Shown here in pieces: positions 23,849 through 31,374 of a DNA stretch of 37,913 bases. How positions within the stretch are numbered: the stretch's first letter is position 1; each line of letters begins with the position of its first letter. The notes beneath the pieces were generated by a model, which saw nothing but the letters and a program-made list of their open reading frames with translations, did no database searches and was not told where the DNA came from. The stretch is taken from contig JAQTQS010000006.1 of NCBI GenBank assembly GCA_028712125.1, positions 1 to 37,913 of the forward strand, written 5' to 3'. The stretch is from Candidatus Altarchaeota archaeon (GTDB taxonomy: Archaea > Altiarchaeota > Altiarchaeia > IMC4 > SCGC-AAA252-I15). The position numbers were made by a program, and so were the translations under genes.

Positions 23849-25297
23849 TCAACTGACATACAACCCGCTCCTCCCGTACCTGTCCGCCATCCGGCTCCAC
23901 ACCGAGTCCACCTGCCTGAGGGTCTTATCCAGGACCTTCCTCTTGTACTCCGCCGCAGGGATTCCAACGAGCCCTCCCAAGTACTCCAAGTCCCTTTCAA
24001 GCAATGGATTCCAAGGCGAAGTCGCGTTCGGGCTGTGCAGCTTCAAATCAAGGTTAATGGAATCCAACTGCCAGGATGCGGCCTCAATCAGCCTGTGTTC
24101 CTCAGGCTTCAGGTGGAGTGGATGCCTCGGCGGAAGGCTCGCCAGTATGGCAAGGCCTCCCAGCGCCCTTCCGGTCTTTCGAATCTTCACCTCCGGCAAA
24201 TCCGGGTCCAGAATCTGGCCCATATGGTTCATGTACGCGGTGCTCCTCGACCCTCCGGCGGAGTACTTTAGGGATATTGCAGTGCCGCCCACGCCCAGCA
24301 AATCCTCCTCCATGATACGGCCGGCGTCGGCAGTCTCCTTCGCTCGCGACATAATCATCCGGGATATGAATCTATGCGTATTTTTAGGGTCGAAGGCGGC
24401 GTCGGAAACGGTCTTCATCACGATGCCGAACATCCCGCCGGTCTCGTAAACCCGTGATGAATTCAACATGTCCATGCAAACATCCAAACGGCCGAGGTCA
24501 TGCTTGAACTCGTCAAGCGTTTTAGGCCCCCTCTTATGGTGATTGGCGATTCCCGTGCCCTTCAACAGCTCTTCAGTAAAGCCGGAAACCTTCAAGAAGA
24601 AATCCCCGTTGCCAATCGCACTCAAATGGTCAAACATGCCGCCCCTGTCAACACCCCCCGTCTTCCCGTCCTTGAAATAAACCCAGTACAAGTCAACATC
24701 GGAATTCGGAAGCATCTCCCGCCGGCCGTAACTCCCGATAGCGACGACCGCAAAATCGGCGCTAGGCCTGCCGTGCTCATTTTCGGCCATGAAAAAAGCG
24801 GTTTCAACCGTCTTCTTCAAGACGACGTCCGAAACCCTTGAAAGGTTCTCTGTCGTCTCAGAGACGCGGGCTCCGGCAGCATGCCTGACTCCGGTTCTGA
24901 CGAACTCCTCAGCCCAAAAATTCGACAAAACCCTGCCAACGCCATCCATGTAATCCCTGCCCGTGCCAAACGACCAATCAGACCCTAAACCACGCTGCTG
25001 ATGATTTAAATGGATTGCATCAAAAGCTTTGCCCACCCTGCCGTCCAAATCATGGCTTAATGCCTCGACCGCCCTCATAGGCAAAGCAAGGCTGCCCGGT
25101 TCCATCAGACGCCTGTAAGATTCGTTGTCCGCCTGCTTCAAGTCCCGGCAGACGCCAAGCAGAGTAAACCGCTCCCTGCCGCTGGCGCTAATATCCGCCA
25201 AGGCCTTTCGTACCGCATCCACGGGCAAAACAGTCCCCGCCGTCTCAAACAAGACCGGGCCCGCTTGAGATACCGCTTGATTCTTGTGCTTCTCCAT
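23849..25297 (-). CDS. GlnD/DUF294-like nucleotidyltransferase-domain protein
   Basis: This protein is about 482 residues from the ATG at 25297. A GATAAAT TATA-like box about 30 bp upstream favours this start over the TTG at 25312. The nucleotidyltransferase motif is GSYGRREMLPNSDVDLYW (about 188-205): GS followed by DxD, as in uridylyltransferase GlnD and DUF294 proteins. A long helical C-terminal part contains ISLKYSAGGSRSTAYMNHMG, similar to the KNGPGGLRDIEF-type segment of GlnD. The N-terminal 180 residues are unassigned. No ACT or HD domain and no PII or glutamine synthetase gene is visible, so nitrogen signalling is not supported. The target is unknown. Confidence 0.65.
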   Translation of the reverse strand: MEKHKNQAVSQAGPVLFETAGTVLPVDAVRKALADISASGRERFTLLGVCRDLKQADNESYRRLMEPGSLALPMRAVEALSHDLDGRVGKAFDAIHLNHQQRGLGSDWSFGTGRDYMDGVGRVLSNFWAEEFVRTGVRHAAGARVSETTENLSRVSDVVLKKTVETAFFMAENEHGRPSADFAVVAIGSYGRREMLPNSDVDLYWVYFKDGKTGGVDRGGMFDHLSAIGNGDFFLKVSGFTEELLKGTGIANHHKRGPKTLDEFKHDLGRLDVCMDMLNSSRVYETGGMFGIVMKTVSDAAFDPKNTHRFISRMIMSRAKETADAGRIMEEDLLGVGGTAISLKYSAGGSRSTAYMNHMGQILDPDLPEVKIRKTGRALGGLAILASLPPRHPLHLKPEEHRLIEAASWQLDSINLDLKLHSPNATSPWNPLLERDLEYLGGLVGIPAAEYKRKVLDKTLRQVDSVWSRMADRYGRSGLYVS

Positions 25298-25508
25298 AAA
25301 CCGTGCCCCCAATATGGAAGGGATTTATCGAATAGAGTATGGGGAGATTCAGATAAAAAGCCGGAAGCAAAAAAGCCAGCATGTAATAACAACCGGCTGC
25401 AACACCCTTTTATTAGCAAAACAACTCTGTATTAACCAACAGCATGCAAGCCCGATTAAAAGCGAAAGATTGCAGGCATGCAATGCAAAATTCGTCCACC
25501 TCCTGAAA

Positions 25509-25862
25509 ATGCCGGCCAGAAAAAAGACTGAAGGCGTCAATGGGAGCGTACTCGGCCCAAAGCTTAGCGGCAGCATACTGTCCTCCCTCGCCAGCCGCTT
25601 CCCCGGCGAGCCCTTGAAAATAATCGGCCGCTATGTCAGGACCGAAATCGATGTTAGAATCGCCCTTTCTAAAAGCGACACCGAAACAGTCCGGTGGGAG
25701 AACGCCCGCAAGGAATTTACGTGCATCATCGGGATGGGATTCGATGACGTATTGAACAAAAAAGACCTGAACGCATTAAAAAAATACCTCAAGGAGAAAA
25801 CAACCGAACACGAGGCGGTCGCCGAAGTATACAAAAGCCTGAGGGAAAAGCTGATTATATGA
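25509..25862 (+). CDS. Unknown small basic protein, 117 aa
   Basis: The ATG at 25509 gives 117 residues starting MPARKKTEGVNGSVLG. The frame stays open upstream to 25284, but that part crosses the promoter of the divergent nucleotidyltransferase gene and is not protein-like. A mixed alpha/beta core with KIIGRYVRTEIDVRIALS is followed by a long charged helix (KKDLNALKKYLKEKTTEHEA). No family is recognised. A TATA-like GATTAAAAG near 25453 would give a leader of about 25 nt. Confidence 0.55.
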   Translation: MPARKKTEGVNGSVLGPKLSGSILSSLASRFPGEPLKIIGRYVRTEIDVRIALSKSDTETVRWENARKEFTCIIGMGFDDVLNKKDLNALKKYLKEKTTEHEAVAEVYKSLREKLII

Positions 25863-25922
25863 AACTGCTGTTTATAACGACAGACTGCATTTATTATAAT
25901 AACCTATTTTAAACACTCCAAA

Positions 25923-26816
25923 ATGGCCAAGCTGAAAACAACCCCCACCGGAGGAATGATTATTGAAGTAAACAAGAGCGAAGGATTGAAATTAGCCGGC
26001 GTCAGGCCGGCGAATCCCAGCGTTGCCGATGTCAATAAAGTCCTGGATATGGTGCCGTTGAAGGAACTTGCAGCCAAGGCCGTCCAGCTTGGGGAATACC
26101 CGAATCCTGTAAAGACACTGCCTGAAACCGCACTCGGCCGAACCCTTGAAGCTGCGTTGGTCATAAAATACGGGGAGACTGGTCTACAGAAAGCAGGAGT
26201 CGCGCCGAATGTCGTAGAGCAACTACTCCGGACGAGCGACGAGTTAAGCGGCAGGATAGGGGAACCTGTCAAGGCCGTCAGTGAACTAATCCGAAGGACG
26301 GGTTTGTCCATCAGGCACGTCGACAAGAGCAGGACGCCAGAAATTGAAAAACTCCAAGACAGCATAGCGTTTGCAAAAGGCCTACAGGCGATATCATCCA
26401 CTGCATCAAGCATGGTATCCAAAGGCAAAACCGCTGCTGCTGTTGGAAAAGCCAACCAGTATCTGGAGGAACACGGCCAGCTTCAGTATTACGACGAGCA
26501 GGAACGGTCGCTAGGCCACCTTACTCCTCTCCAGAATTATAATTATTCAAGCATAATCCTTGCGGCAAGATTCAACTCGACGATGGCGTCGGCACTGGGG
26601 GAATACCGTGGAAATCCCAGAAAAGCCTTGGATGAATTGTCGGCATTCCCGAATCTCGCCAAAACAACCGGCAAACCAGAGGAGCAATTAGCCGCGCATA
26701 AAAAATATTTCAAGTCGCAGTCTGAGTCATTACTTTCAGCCGCTGAAAAAAAACTCCCTCCACTCCCTCCTGCCGTCAGGCACCGTCCTGAAGGGCCTGG
26801 AAATGTCGGCCTTTAA
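25923..26816 (+). CDS. Unknown helical protein, 297 aa
   Basis: This 297-residue soluble protein is mostly helical with Ala/Lys/Leu content, and has a Pro-rich C-terminal tail (KKLPPLPPAVRHRPEGPG). An N-terminal strand region (MIIEVNKSEGLKLAGVRPAN) precedes helices. No catalytic motif or membrane segment is seen. An upstream TATTTTAAAC about 15-25 bp before the ATG and the absence of a Shine-Dalgarno suggest a leaderless or short-leader transcript. It may form part of the same lineage-specific group as the flanking unknown genes. Confidence 0.6.
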   Translation: MAKLKTTPTGGMIIEVNKSEGLKLAGVRPANPSVADVNKVLDMVPLKELAAKAVQLGEYPNPVKTLPETALGRTLEAALVIKYGETGLQKAGVAPNVVEQLLRTSDELSGRIGEPVKAVSELIRRTGLSIRHVDKSRTPEIEKLQDSIAFAKGLQAISSTASSMVSKGKTAAAVGKANQYLEEHGQLQYYDEQERSLGHLTPLQNYNYSSIILAARFNSTMASALGEYRGNPRKALDELSAFPNLAKTTGKPEEQLAAHKKYFKSQSESLLSAAEKKLPPLPPAVRHRPEGPGNVGL

Positions 26817-26840
26817 GCAAATTAATCCCTAACAGCATAG

Positions 26841-26860
26841 CACATAGGATAGTCTATGTG
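26841..26860. repeat. Small perfect hairpin in convergent gap
   Basis: CACATAG (26841-26847) and CTATGTG (26854-26860) are perfect complements around a 6-nt loop, between the ends of the 297-aa gene and GAPDH. It may cap a 3' end or be chance. Confidence 0.35.
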
Positions 26861-26886
26861 ACCTACCATAATCCGACAAGTCCTTC

Positions 26887-26904
26887 AAAGAAAAAAAGAA
26901 GGGG
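26887..26904 (-). terminator. T-rich terminator after GAPDH
   Basis: On the minus strand CCCCTTCTTTTTTTCTTT begins about 5 nt after the GAPDH stop. It is very like the terminator after the metalloprotease at 5397-5416. Confidence 0.55.
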
Positions 26905-26909
26905 AATGA

Positions 26910-27911
26910 TTACTGTTTCCCCACCTTCTCCATCAGTTCGACCAGCCTGTTGCTGTACCCCCATTCGTTGTCGTACCAAGCCAGGACTTTGACGAGGTTT
27001 CCGCCGATGACCTTGGTGGACTTCGCGTCAAAGATGCTGCTAGCCGGATTACCAAGGATGTCAGTGCTGACCAATGGCTCCTCGCTGTACTCGAGAATGC
27101 CTTTCAGCGGGCCCTCGGCCGCCTTCTTCATTGCCGCGTTGACTTCCTCTATGGTGACGTTGCGCTTCAGGACTGCGACAAGGTCTGTCAGCGAGCCGTC
27201 TGCCACCGGGACGCGTACGGCAATCCCGTCAAGCTTCCCCTGGGTTGATATTATGACCTTTCCGGTAGCCTTGGCCGCGCCGGTCGTTGTGGGAATTATG
27301 TTGGTCGCAGCGGCCCGCGCCCTTCTCAAGTCCTTGTGGGGGGCGTCAAGCAGACGCTGGTCCGAAGTATAACCGTGGATGGTGGTCATGAATCCCTTCT
27401 CCACACCGAAACTGTCCTCAAGGACCTTGACGACCGGAGTAAGAGAATTTGTGGTGCACGATGCGTTGTCAAGCACGGTATCATCGGCCGTTATGACAGA
27501 TTCGTTGACTCCCATGCAAATGCTCTTCACGCCCTCGCCCTTCGCGGGCGCGCTGATTACGACCTTCCGGGCTCCAGCCTTCACGTGCTTTTCTGCGTCT
27601 TCACGCTTCGTGAAAAAGCCGGTGCTTTCAAGGACGACGTCGATTCCAAGCTGCTTCCATGGGAGCTTCTCAGGGTCCCTTTCAGCAAGGACCTGTATCT
27701 TCCTGCCGTTGACCACCAGGCTGCTGCCGTCGACCTTGACGTCGGCATCAAGCTTCCCGTGCACGCTGTCGTGCTTCAGGAGGTGGGCTAGTGTCGGAGC
27801 GTCTGTAAGGTCGTTTATTGCGACAATGTCAAGTGTGCTCTTGCGCTTGAGAGCAGCCCTAAGAACGCATCTTCCAATCCGCCCGAAACCGTTTATAGCA
27901 ACCTTTACCAT
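26910..27911 (-). CDS. gap: Type I (bacterial-type) glyceraldehyde-3-phosphate dehydrogenase
   Basis: This protein has 333 residues from the ATG at 27911, which has GAGGTGA about 5-6 nt upstream; the in-frame GTG at 27920 is less likely. Dinucleotide-binding GFGRIGR is at 9-15, with D34 suggesting NAD use. The active site is SCTTN (C152). TTTTGAAKA and the C-terminal WYDNEWGYSNR are classic type I motifs. Most archaea carry a distinct type II enzyme, so this copy is probably of bacterial origin. It serves glycolysis or gluconeogenesis. A TATA-like TTATAAATAG (27951-27960, plus-strand reading) and a T-rich terminator frame a one-gene unit. Confidence 0.95.
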   Translation of the reverse strand: MVKVAINGFGRIGRCVLRAALKRKSTLDIVAINDLTDAPTLAHLLKHDSVHGKLDADVKVDGSSLVVNGRKIQVLAERDPEKLPWKQLGIDVVLESTGFFTKREDAEKHVKAGARKVVISAPAKGEGVKSICMGVNESVITADDTVLDNASCTTNSLTPVVKVLEDSFGVEKGFMTTIHGYTSDQRLLDAPHKDLRRARAAATNIIPTTTGAAKATGKVIISTQGKLDGIAVRVPVADGSLTDLVAVLKRNVTIEEVNAAMKKAAEGPLKGILEYSEEPLVSTDILGNPASSIFDAKSTKVIGGNLVKVLAWYDNEWGYSNRLVELMEKVGKQ

Positions 27912-28055
27912 ACAAATCACCTCGTAATTTATATGTATGTGAGAAATCGGTTATAAATAGTTTTAGGCCCTTCAGGATTCTGGATTAACGGGACATGCAG
28001 GAATGCAAAGATGGAAAGACCGTCTTTCGCGTCAGGTGCCGGTATTGCGCTCTCC

Positions 28056-29114
28056 TCATACCTCCTTGTTTATGCCCAGTATCTTTTTCACTATCGGCGC
28101 GAACCTGCCGTCGACATGGGATTTAATGTCATTGGTCACGAAAATGCGCGCTACCGGCTCCTTGAACAGCAGATCGTGCGTCTTGTAGAAGCCGACTATC
28201 TCGTCAAGCGTCCTGTTGTACTCCGGGTAGTCCCTGTAGGCCGAGATGAGGACGAACTCAAGGTTCCCTAATGCGTAGAAAATGTGGGCTCCCTGGCTCA
28301 GTATCTTCTGTATCCCGCTCTTCATGGCGGACACACTGGCCTTCGGGTTTATCATCACGTGCATCATGACCAGAAGCTGGAATCCAAGCGCTTCAAGGTT
28401 CGGCATCCTTGCGGTCCTCACAAGGCCTTCTTTTTCGAATTTTTTCCTTGCCGCGCTCACGAACTGCCGGGTCATCGATACTTTCTTCGCTATCTCGTTG
28501 TCGTTGAATTTCGGGTACTTCATGGTCGCGTACAGGACCATCTTTTCGTTCTCATTCAGCTCCGTCTCTTCTTTATTGGCTTCTGTGCTGTCGTAGGGCT
28601 CCTCTTTTTCGGCATGCAAGTCGAAGAGCCGTCTCAGAAGAGGGGCATAGTCAAAGAACCTGAGCACCTTTGATACCCTCAGTGGGAACAGCACGTGTAT
28701 TATGCCCTCGTCGGTAAGGAAGCCTTCCTCCCCGTATACCTTGTTGGAATAATCTATGTACTTCTTGACCTCGGTGAAGTTTTTAGCGGCGTTTAGCGCT
28801 ATCCTCTGGCGGTCGGTCGTGCGCTTGAAAATCACTTCCGGGAATTTCTGGGTTGACGAGTACTTCTGCCTCAGCTCGTATGTCGACATGGGGTTGAAGC
28901 TTCCGTACCTGACTGTCAGTAGCTCGCAGCCCAGCTTCTCTAGGTCCGGCACTTTTATCGTCGTGTAGAAGTCGTTCTTTTCAAGCTTGTTCTTTATCGC
29001 GGTTATCGTCGACCTTTTTATGCCGGTCTTGTCCGAAAGCTCCGTGTCATTGAGTTCAGGCCATCTTGTGAGTGCGTAGAATACGAGCTTGTCTTTTTCG
29101 GTCAGGCGTACCAT
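28056..29114 (-). CDS. Tandemly duplicated winged-helix/Lrp-like transcription regulator
   Basis: This 352-residue protein has two copies of the same layout. Residues 1-60 form a winged helix (LNDTELSDKTGIKRSTITAI then KNDFYTTIKVPDLEKLG), followed by an Lrp-like ligand or dimer domain to about 165. A charged linker spans about 170-190. A second winged helix (FNDNEIAKKVSMTRQFVSAA then EGLVRTARMPNLEALG) and a second effector-like domain follow to the end. One chain therefore carries the DNA-binding set of a dimer. A minus-strand TATA (ATATATAAAG, about 29137-29146) lies about 28 bp before the ATG. It is divergent from a palindrome-controlled mini-operon across a very AT-rich gap. Confidence 0.78.
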   Translation of the reverse strand: MVRLTEKDKLVFYALTRWPELNDTELSDKTGIKRSTITAIKNKLEKNDFYTTIKVPDLEKLGCELLTVRYGSFNPMSTYELRQKYSSTQKFPEVIFKRTTDRQRIALNAAKNFTEVKKYIDYSNKVYGEEGFLTDEGIIHVLFPLRVSKVLRFFDYAPLLRRLFDLHAEKEEPYDSTEANKEETELNENEKMVLYATMKYPKFNDNEIAKKVSMTRQFVSAARKKFEKEGLVRTARMPNLEALGFQLLVMMHVMINPKASVSAMKSGIQKILSQGAHIFYALGNLEFVLISAYRDYPEYNRTLDEIVGFYKTHDLLFKEPVARIFVTNDIKSHVDGRFAPIVKKILGINKEV

Positions 29115-29441
29115 TGCTTACTTATAAAATCTTTGTCTTTATATATACTAGTACTTTGTCATTTTGTTATCGGTTTTTTGTTTTTTTAAATTTTATGATA
29201 TTTATGCCTATTTTTATTGGTTAGTTTGGTTTTTTATGGTCACCTACACCGTTTTTTTATTTGTATTCTTATCACATAGTATTAAAAAATTTTAGGCGTT
29301 TTTAAAATATATTATATAAAAATAAAATTAATTTTAACTATACGTTTCAAAAAATATATCTTTAATAACATCTTGATAATTATTCCTGTATTTTTTATAA
29401 AAACACCGAAAGATATTTATATAGGGTTTCATATAACTTAT
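29115..29441. other. Strongly AT-rich intergenic region
   Basis: About 327 bp between divergent regulators has no supportable gene. It has long T and A runs and TATA-like sequences on both strands, including the promoter of the Lrp-like gene (29137-29146) and ATATTTATATAGG (about 29413-29425), some 25-30 bp before the palindrome. It is clearly poorer in GC than the rest of the window. It could be a broad regulatory region or a duplex-unwinding site; I see no repeated initiator motif. Confidence 0.6.
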
Positions 29442-29469
29442 CGATAATAAAATTATAATTTTATTATCG
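29442..29469. promoter_or_regulatory. Perfect 28-bp palindrome (operator or RNA hairpin) before the wHTH/Cys-rich operon
   Basis: Each half-site is CGATAATAAAATTA, and the palindrome is perfect over all 28 bases. It begins about 17 bp after a TATA-like box and ends right at the ribosome binding site GGGAGGTGG (from 29470). It therefore spans the expected transcription start. A homodimeric regulator binding here would block initiation; in RNA it could also fold next to the ribosome binding site. Confidence 0.8.
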
Positions 29470-29482
29470 GGAGGTGGTTAAA

Positions 29483-29683
29483 ATGTCTGAAAAACGCGAA
29501 CCCTGGACGAAAAAAAGGTTCATAGACTTTATACGCAGCCACGAGAGACTGATGACACCGTCGGAAGCCGCAATAAAAACACAGCTCCCGATGGAAAAAG
29601 TGCACGAACACCTTGGCAGTCTGCAAGCAGAAGGCGAGATAAGATGCATACCGCTGGAAAACCTGCTTGAGGAGGGCAAATGA
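29483..29683 (+). CDS. Small winged-helix protein, 66 aa
   Basis: This 66-residue protein has a compact winged helix: KKRFIDFIRSHERLMTPSEA, then KTQLPMEKVHEHLGSLQAEG, then the short wing GEIRCIP. The ATG at 29483 follows GGGAGGTGG with 5-nt spacing, one of the strongest ribosome binding sites in the window. An in-frame GTG lies inside that site and is rejected as start. A perfect palindrome precedes it, so self-repression is plausible. It is followed one base later by a Cys-rich mini-gene. Confidence 0.78.
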   Translation: MSEKREPWTKKRFIDFIRSHERLMTPSEAAIKTQLPMEKVHEHLGSLQAEGEIRCIPLENLLEEGK

Positions 29684-29684
29684 C

Positions 29685-29813
29685 ATGACAACATACTGTT
29701 ATAAATGCTGCGGCTTCTGCAAGAGCCACAAGCTATGCGAAGCAAGGGAAGGCGGTTGCGACAGGTGCGACTACTGGAAATACGGGGAATGCACAAACCC
29801 TAAAAGGCCCTGA
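29685..29813 (+). CDS. Cys-rich mini-protein, 42 aa, probable zinc or metal binder
   Basis: This is a 42-residue protein beginning MTTYCYKCCGFCKSHKLCEA and ending WKYGECTNPKRP. It has nine cysteines in about 35 residues (CYKCC, FC, LC, GCDRC, EC), a density typical of metal-binding modules. Its ATG starts one base after the stop of the winged-helix gene, and GGAGG lies within the end of that gene about 9 nt upstream. The two genes are therefore almost certainly one operon. The metal and target are unknown; a redox or metal-sensing partner of the winged-helix protein is one reading. Confidence 0.7.
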   Translation: MTTYCYKCCGFCKSHKLCEAREGGCDRCDYWKYGECTNPKRP

Positions 29814-29874
29814 CCGCCCGCACCCTCCGCCAAAACGAGTTCTATTTAATCAGCAATTCCCATATCCTACATAC

Positions 29875-30684
29875 ATGAATCCAGACCACCTGCCAGAAAA
29901 CGGAAATTCTAACCAAGCAGACAACCAAAAAGACCGCTCAGGGAAAGAAAACACTTCACCCGCGCTCATAGCCGAAAGACGCGACACCAAAATAGACACA
30001 CTAATAGAAACGCCGGAGCTCACATGGCGCGACATCCTCTACGAAGTCATCAAGGGCATGGACCCCTGGGACATAGACCTCTGCGAGCTCGCAAGCCGCT
30101 ACGCCAAAAAAGTCGAAGAAATGCAGGACATGAACTTCCGGATACCCGCAAACGTCATACTCGTCTCCAGCGTCCTCCTCAGGATGAAAGCAGACGTCCT
30201 AAGGCCGTCAGAAACCGACCCCTTCATTGACAACAGGGAAGCGTTCGACTTCATGTTCAACAGAGATTTCGCATTCCTCAAGGACGACAAGAAAGCGCGG
30301 GAATACGAGCTACAGGCGCTACTTCGGCCCAACCGCCTGATAACCCGCAGGGTCACAGCCGAAGAGCTCATAGGCGCCATCCAGAAGGCATTGGAAGAGC
30401 GCTCGGAGAAGAAGTACAAGCTTGAGATGCAGGGCGGGAAAAGGATGCTCATCGTCGCCACCGACTGGGACATCACGGCCGTCATCGAGGAAGTCTACGG
30501 CCGGATAATGGGGATACTAAAGGAGCGGGAGTTCGCCGTATTCTCAGAGCTTGCGGGAAACCGGGACGAGATGATACGCGTGTTCACGTCCATCCTGCAC
30601 CTTTCCAACAAGCAAAAACTCTCATTAAGGCAGGAGCGCATATTCGAGGAGATTTACATAAGCCCTCCTGTCAGCCGCCTCTGA
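29875..30684 (+). CDS. scpA: Segregation and condensation protein A (kleisin)
   Basis: This 269-residue protein is a ScpA-family kleisin. A disordered start (1-40) leads to LTWRDILYEVIKGMDPWDIDLCELA and IPANVILVSSVLLRMKADVL (helical SMC-neck-binding region), a linker, and a C-terminal winged helix ending RQERIFEEIYISPP, which binds the SMC head. It bridges SMC dimers in chromosome condensation. No smc or scpB is in the window. TTCTATTTAATC about 28 bp before the ATG suggests a leaderless transcript. It heads a three-gene set with two small genes. Confidence 0.92.
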   Translation: MNPDHLPENGNSNQADNQKDRSGKENTSPALIAERRDTKIDTLIETPELTWRDILYEVIKGMDPWDIDLCELASRYAKKVEEMQDMNFRIPANVILVSSVLLRMKADVLRPSETDPFIDNREAFDFMFNRDFAFLKDDKKAREYELQALLRPNRLITRRVTAEELIGAIQKALEERSEKKYKLEMQGGKRMLIVATDWDITAVIEEVYGRIMGILKEREFAVFSELAGNRDEMIRVFTSILHLSNKQKLSLRQERIFEEIYISPPVSRL

Positions 30685-30735
30685 CCCTTTTTTAAGGACA
30701 TCTTCACAGTATATAGAAATAACTCGGTGAACACC

Positions 30736-31158
30736 ATGGCGATACTAAACTTCAAGCTGAACAAGATTTCGGGCGAAAAGCGGGAGAAGGCGTCGAAGCG
30801 CGCCTCGGTCAAGGCCAATTCCGCAATCGTCTCGGTCAAGCGCGAAAAGAACGACAGCGTGGGTGAATACCTCCACGTCAACTTCAAGTACGACGTCAAA
30901 TACGACCCAGACATCGGAGAAATAGCCGTCGAAGGCATCCTATGGTACTCCCACCCCAACCTGAAAGAGCAGATGGATGAGAGCAAGGACAAGGTGACGC
31001 TCAAGAACGAGGCCGTGCAGGAAATCTCGACATCAATCATAAGGGAATGCCTGCTTGAATCAATCGACATCGCCAAAAAGCTCAAGCTCCCAATACCGAT
31101 AAACATGCCGACTGTGGAGATAAAGGCCAAGACAGTCGACTTCAAAAAGGCCACCTGA
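30736..31158 (+). CDS. Conserved-looking protein of unknown function, 140 aa
   Basis: The ATG at 30736 is favoured by GGTGA 5 nt upstream. The 140-residue protein has a basic N-terminus, a beta-rich core (LHVNFKYDVKYDPDIGEIAV then EGILWYSHPN), and a helix leading to LKLPIPINMPTVEIKAK. The pattern of strands, one long helix and a Pro-rich end recalls small SecB-like beta folds, but I would not assign it. Close spacing to scpA (51 bp) and to the zinc-finger gene (14 bp) suggests one operon. Confidence 0.7.
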   Translation: MAILNFKLNKISGEKREKASKRASVKANSAIVSVKREKNDSVGEYLHVNFKYDVKYDPDIGEIAVEGILWYSHPNLKEQMDESKDKVTLKNEAVQEISTSIIRECLLESIDIAKKLKLPIPINMPTVEIKAKTVDFKKAT

Positions 31159-31172
31159 TTCTCCAAAACGCC

Positions 31173-31337
31173 ATGGACGCCACCGGCCTGTGCGACAACT
31201 GCGGCAAATCCGGCAGGCTTTATACGTGCATGCTATGCGGCAGAAGAGTCTGCGCTGATTGCATCGACGCCGGCAAACGCGCATGCAAAAACTGCAAAGG
31301 CGGACGCACTACAGGCGGTACAACAACACTCCGGTAA
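31173..31337 (+). CDS. Small zinc-finger protein, 54 aa
   Basis: This 54-residue protein begins MDATGLCDNCGKSGRLYTC and continues with MLCGRRVCADC and CKNC. Four Cys pairs (CDNC, CMLC, CADC, CKNC) suggest two zinc sites in a B-box/FYVE-like or double zinc-ribbon arrangement. The C-terminus is a Gly/Thr tail. It follows the 140-aa gene by 14 bp. It has no enzymatic features and probably binds protein or nucleic acid. Confidence 0.7.
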   Translation: MDATGLCDNCGKSGRLYTCMLCGRRVCADCIDAGKRACKNCKGGRTTGGTTTLR

Positions 31338-31374
31338 TCTTCTTTTATGCGGCTTTTTCAATAATCTAAAGAGC

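Noticed and set aside
25284-25508. N-terminal extension of the 117-aa gene
   Set aside because: The extension crosses the divergent promoter of the nucleotidyltransferase gene, and its sequence is not protein-like.
29115-29441. AT-rich gap as a replication origin
   Set aside because: No initiator-type repeats are seen and the initiator gene lies 26 kb away; AT-richness alone is insufficient.
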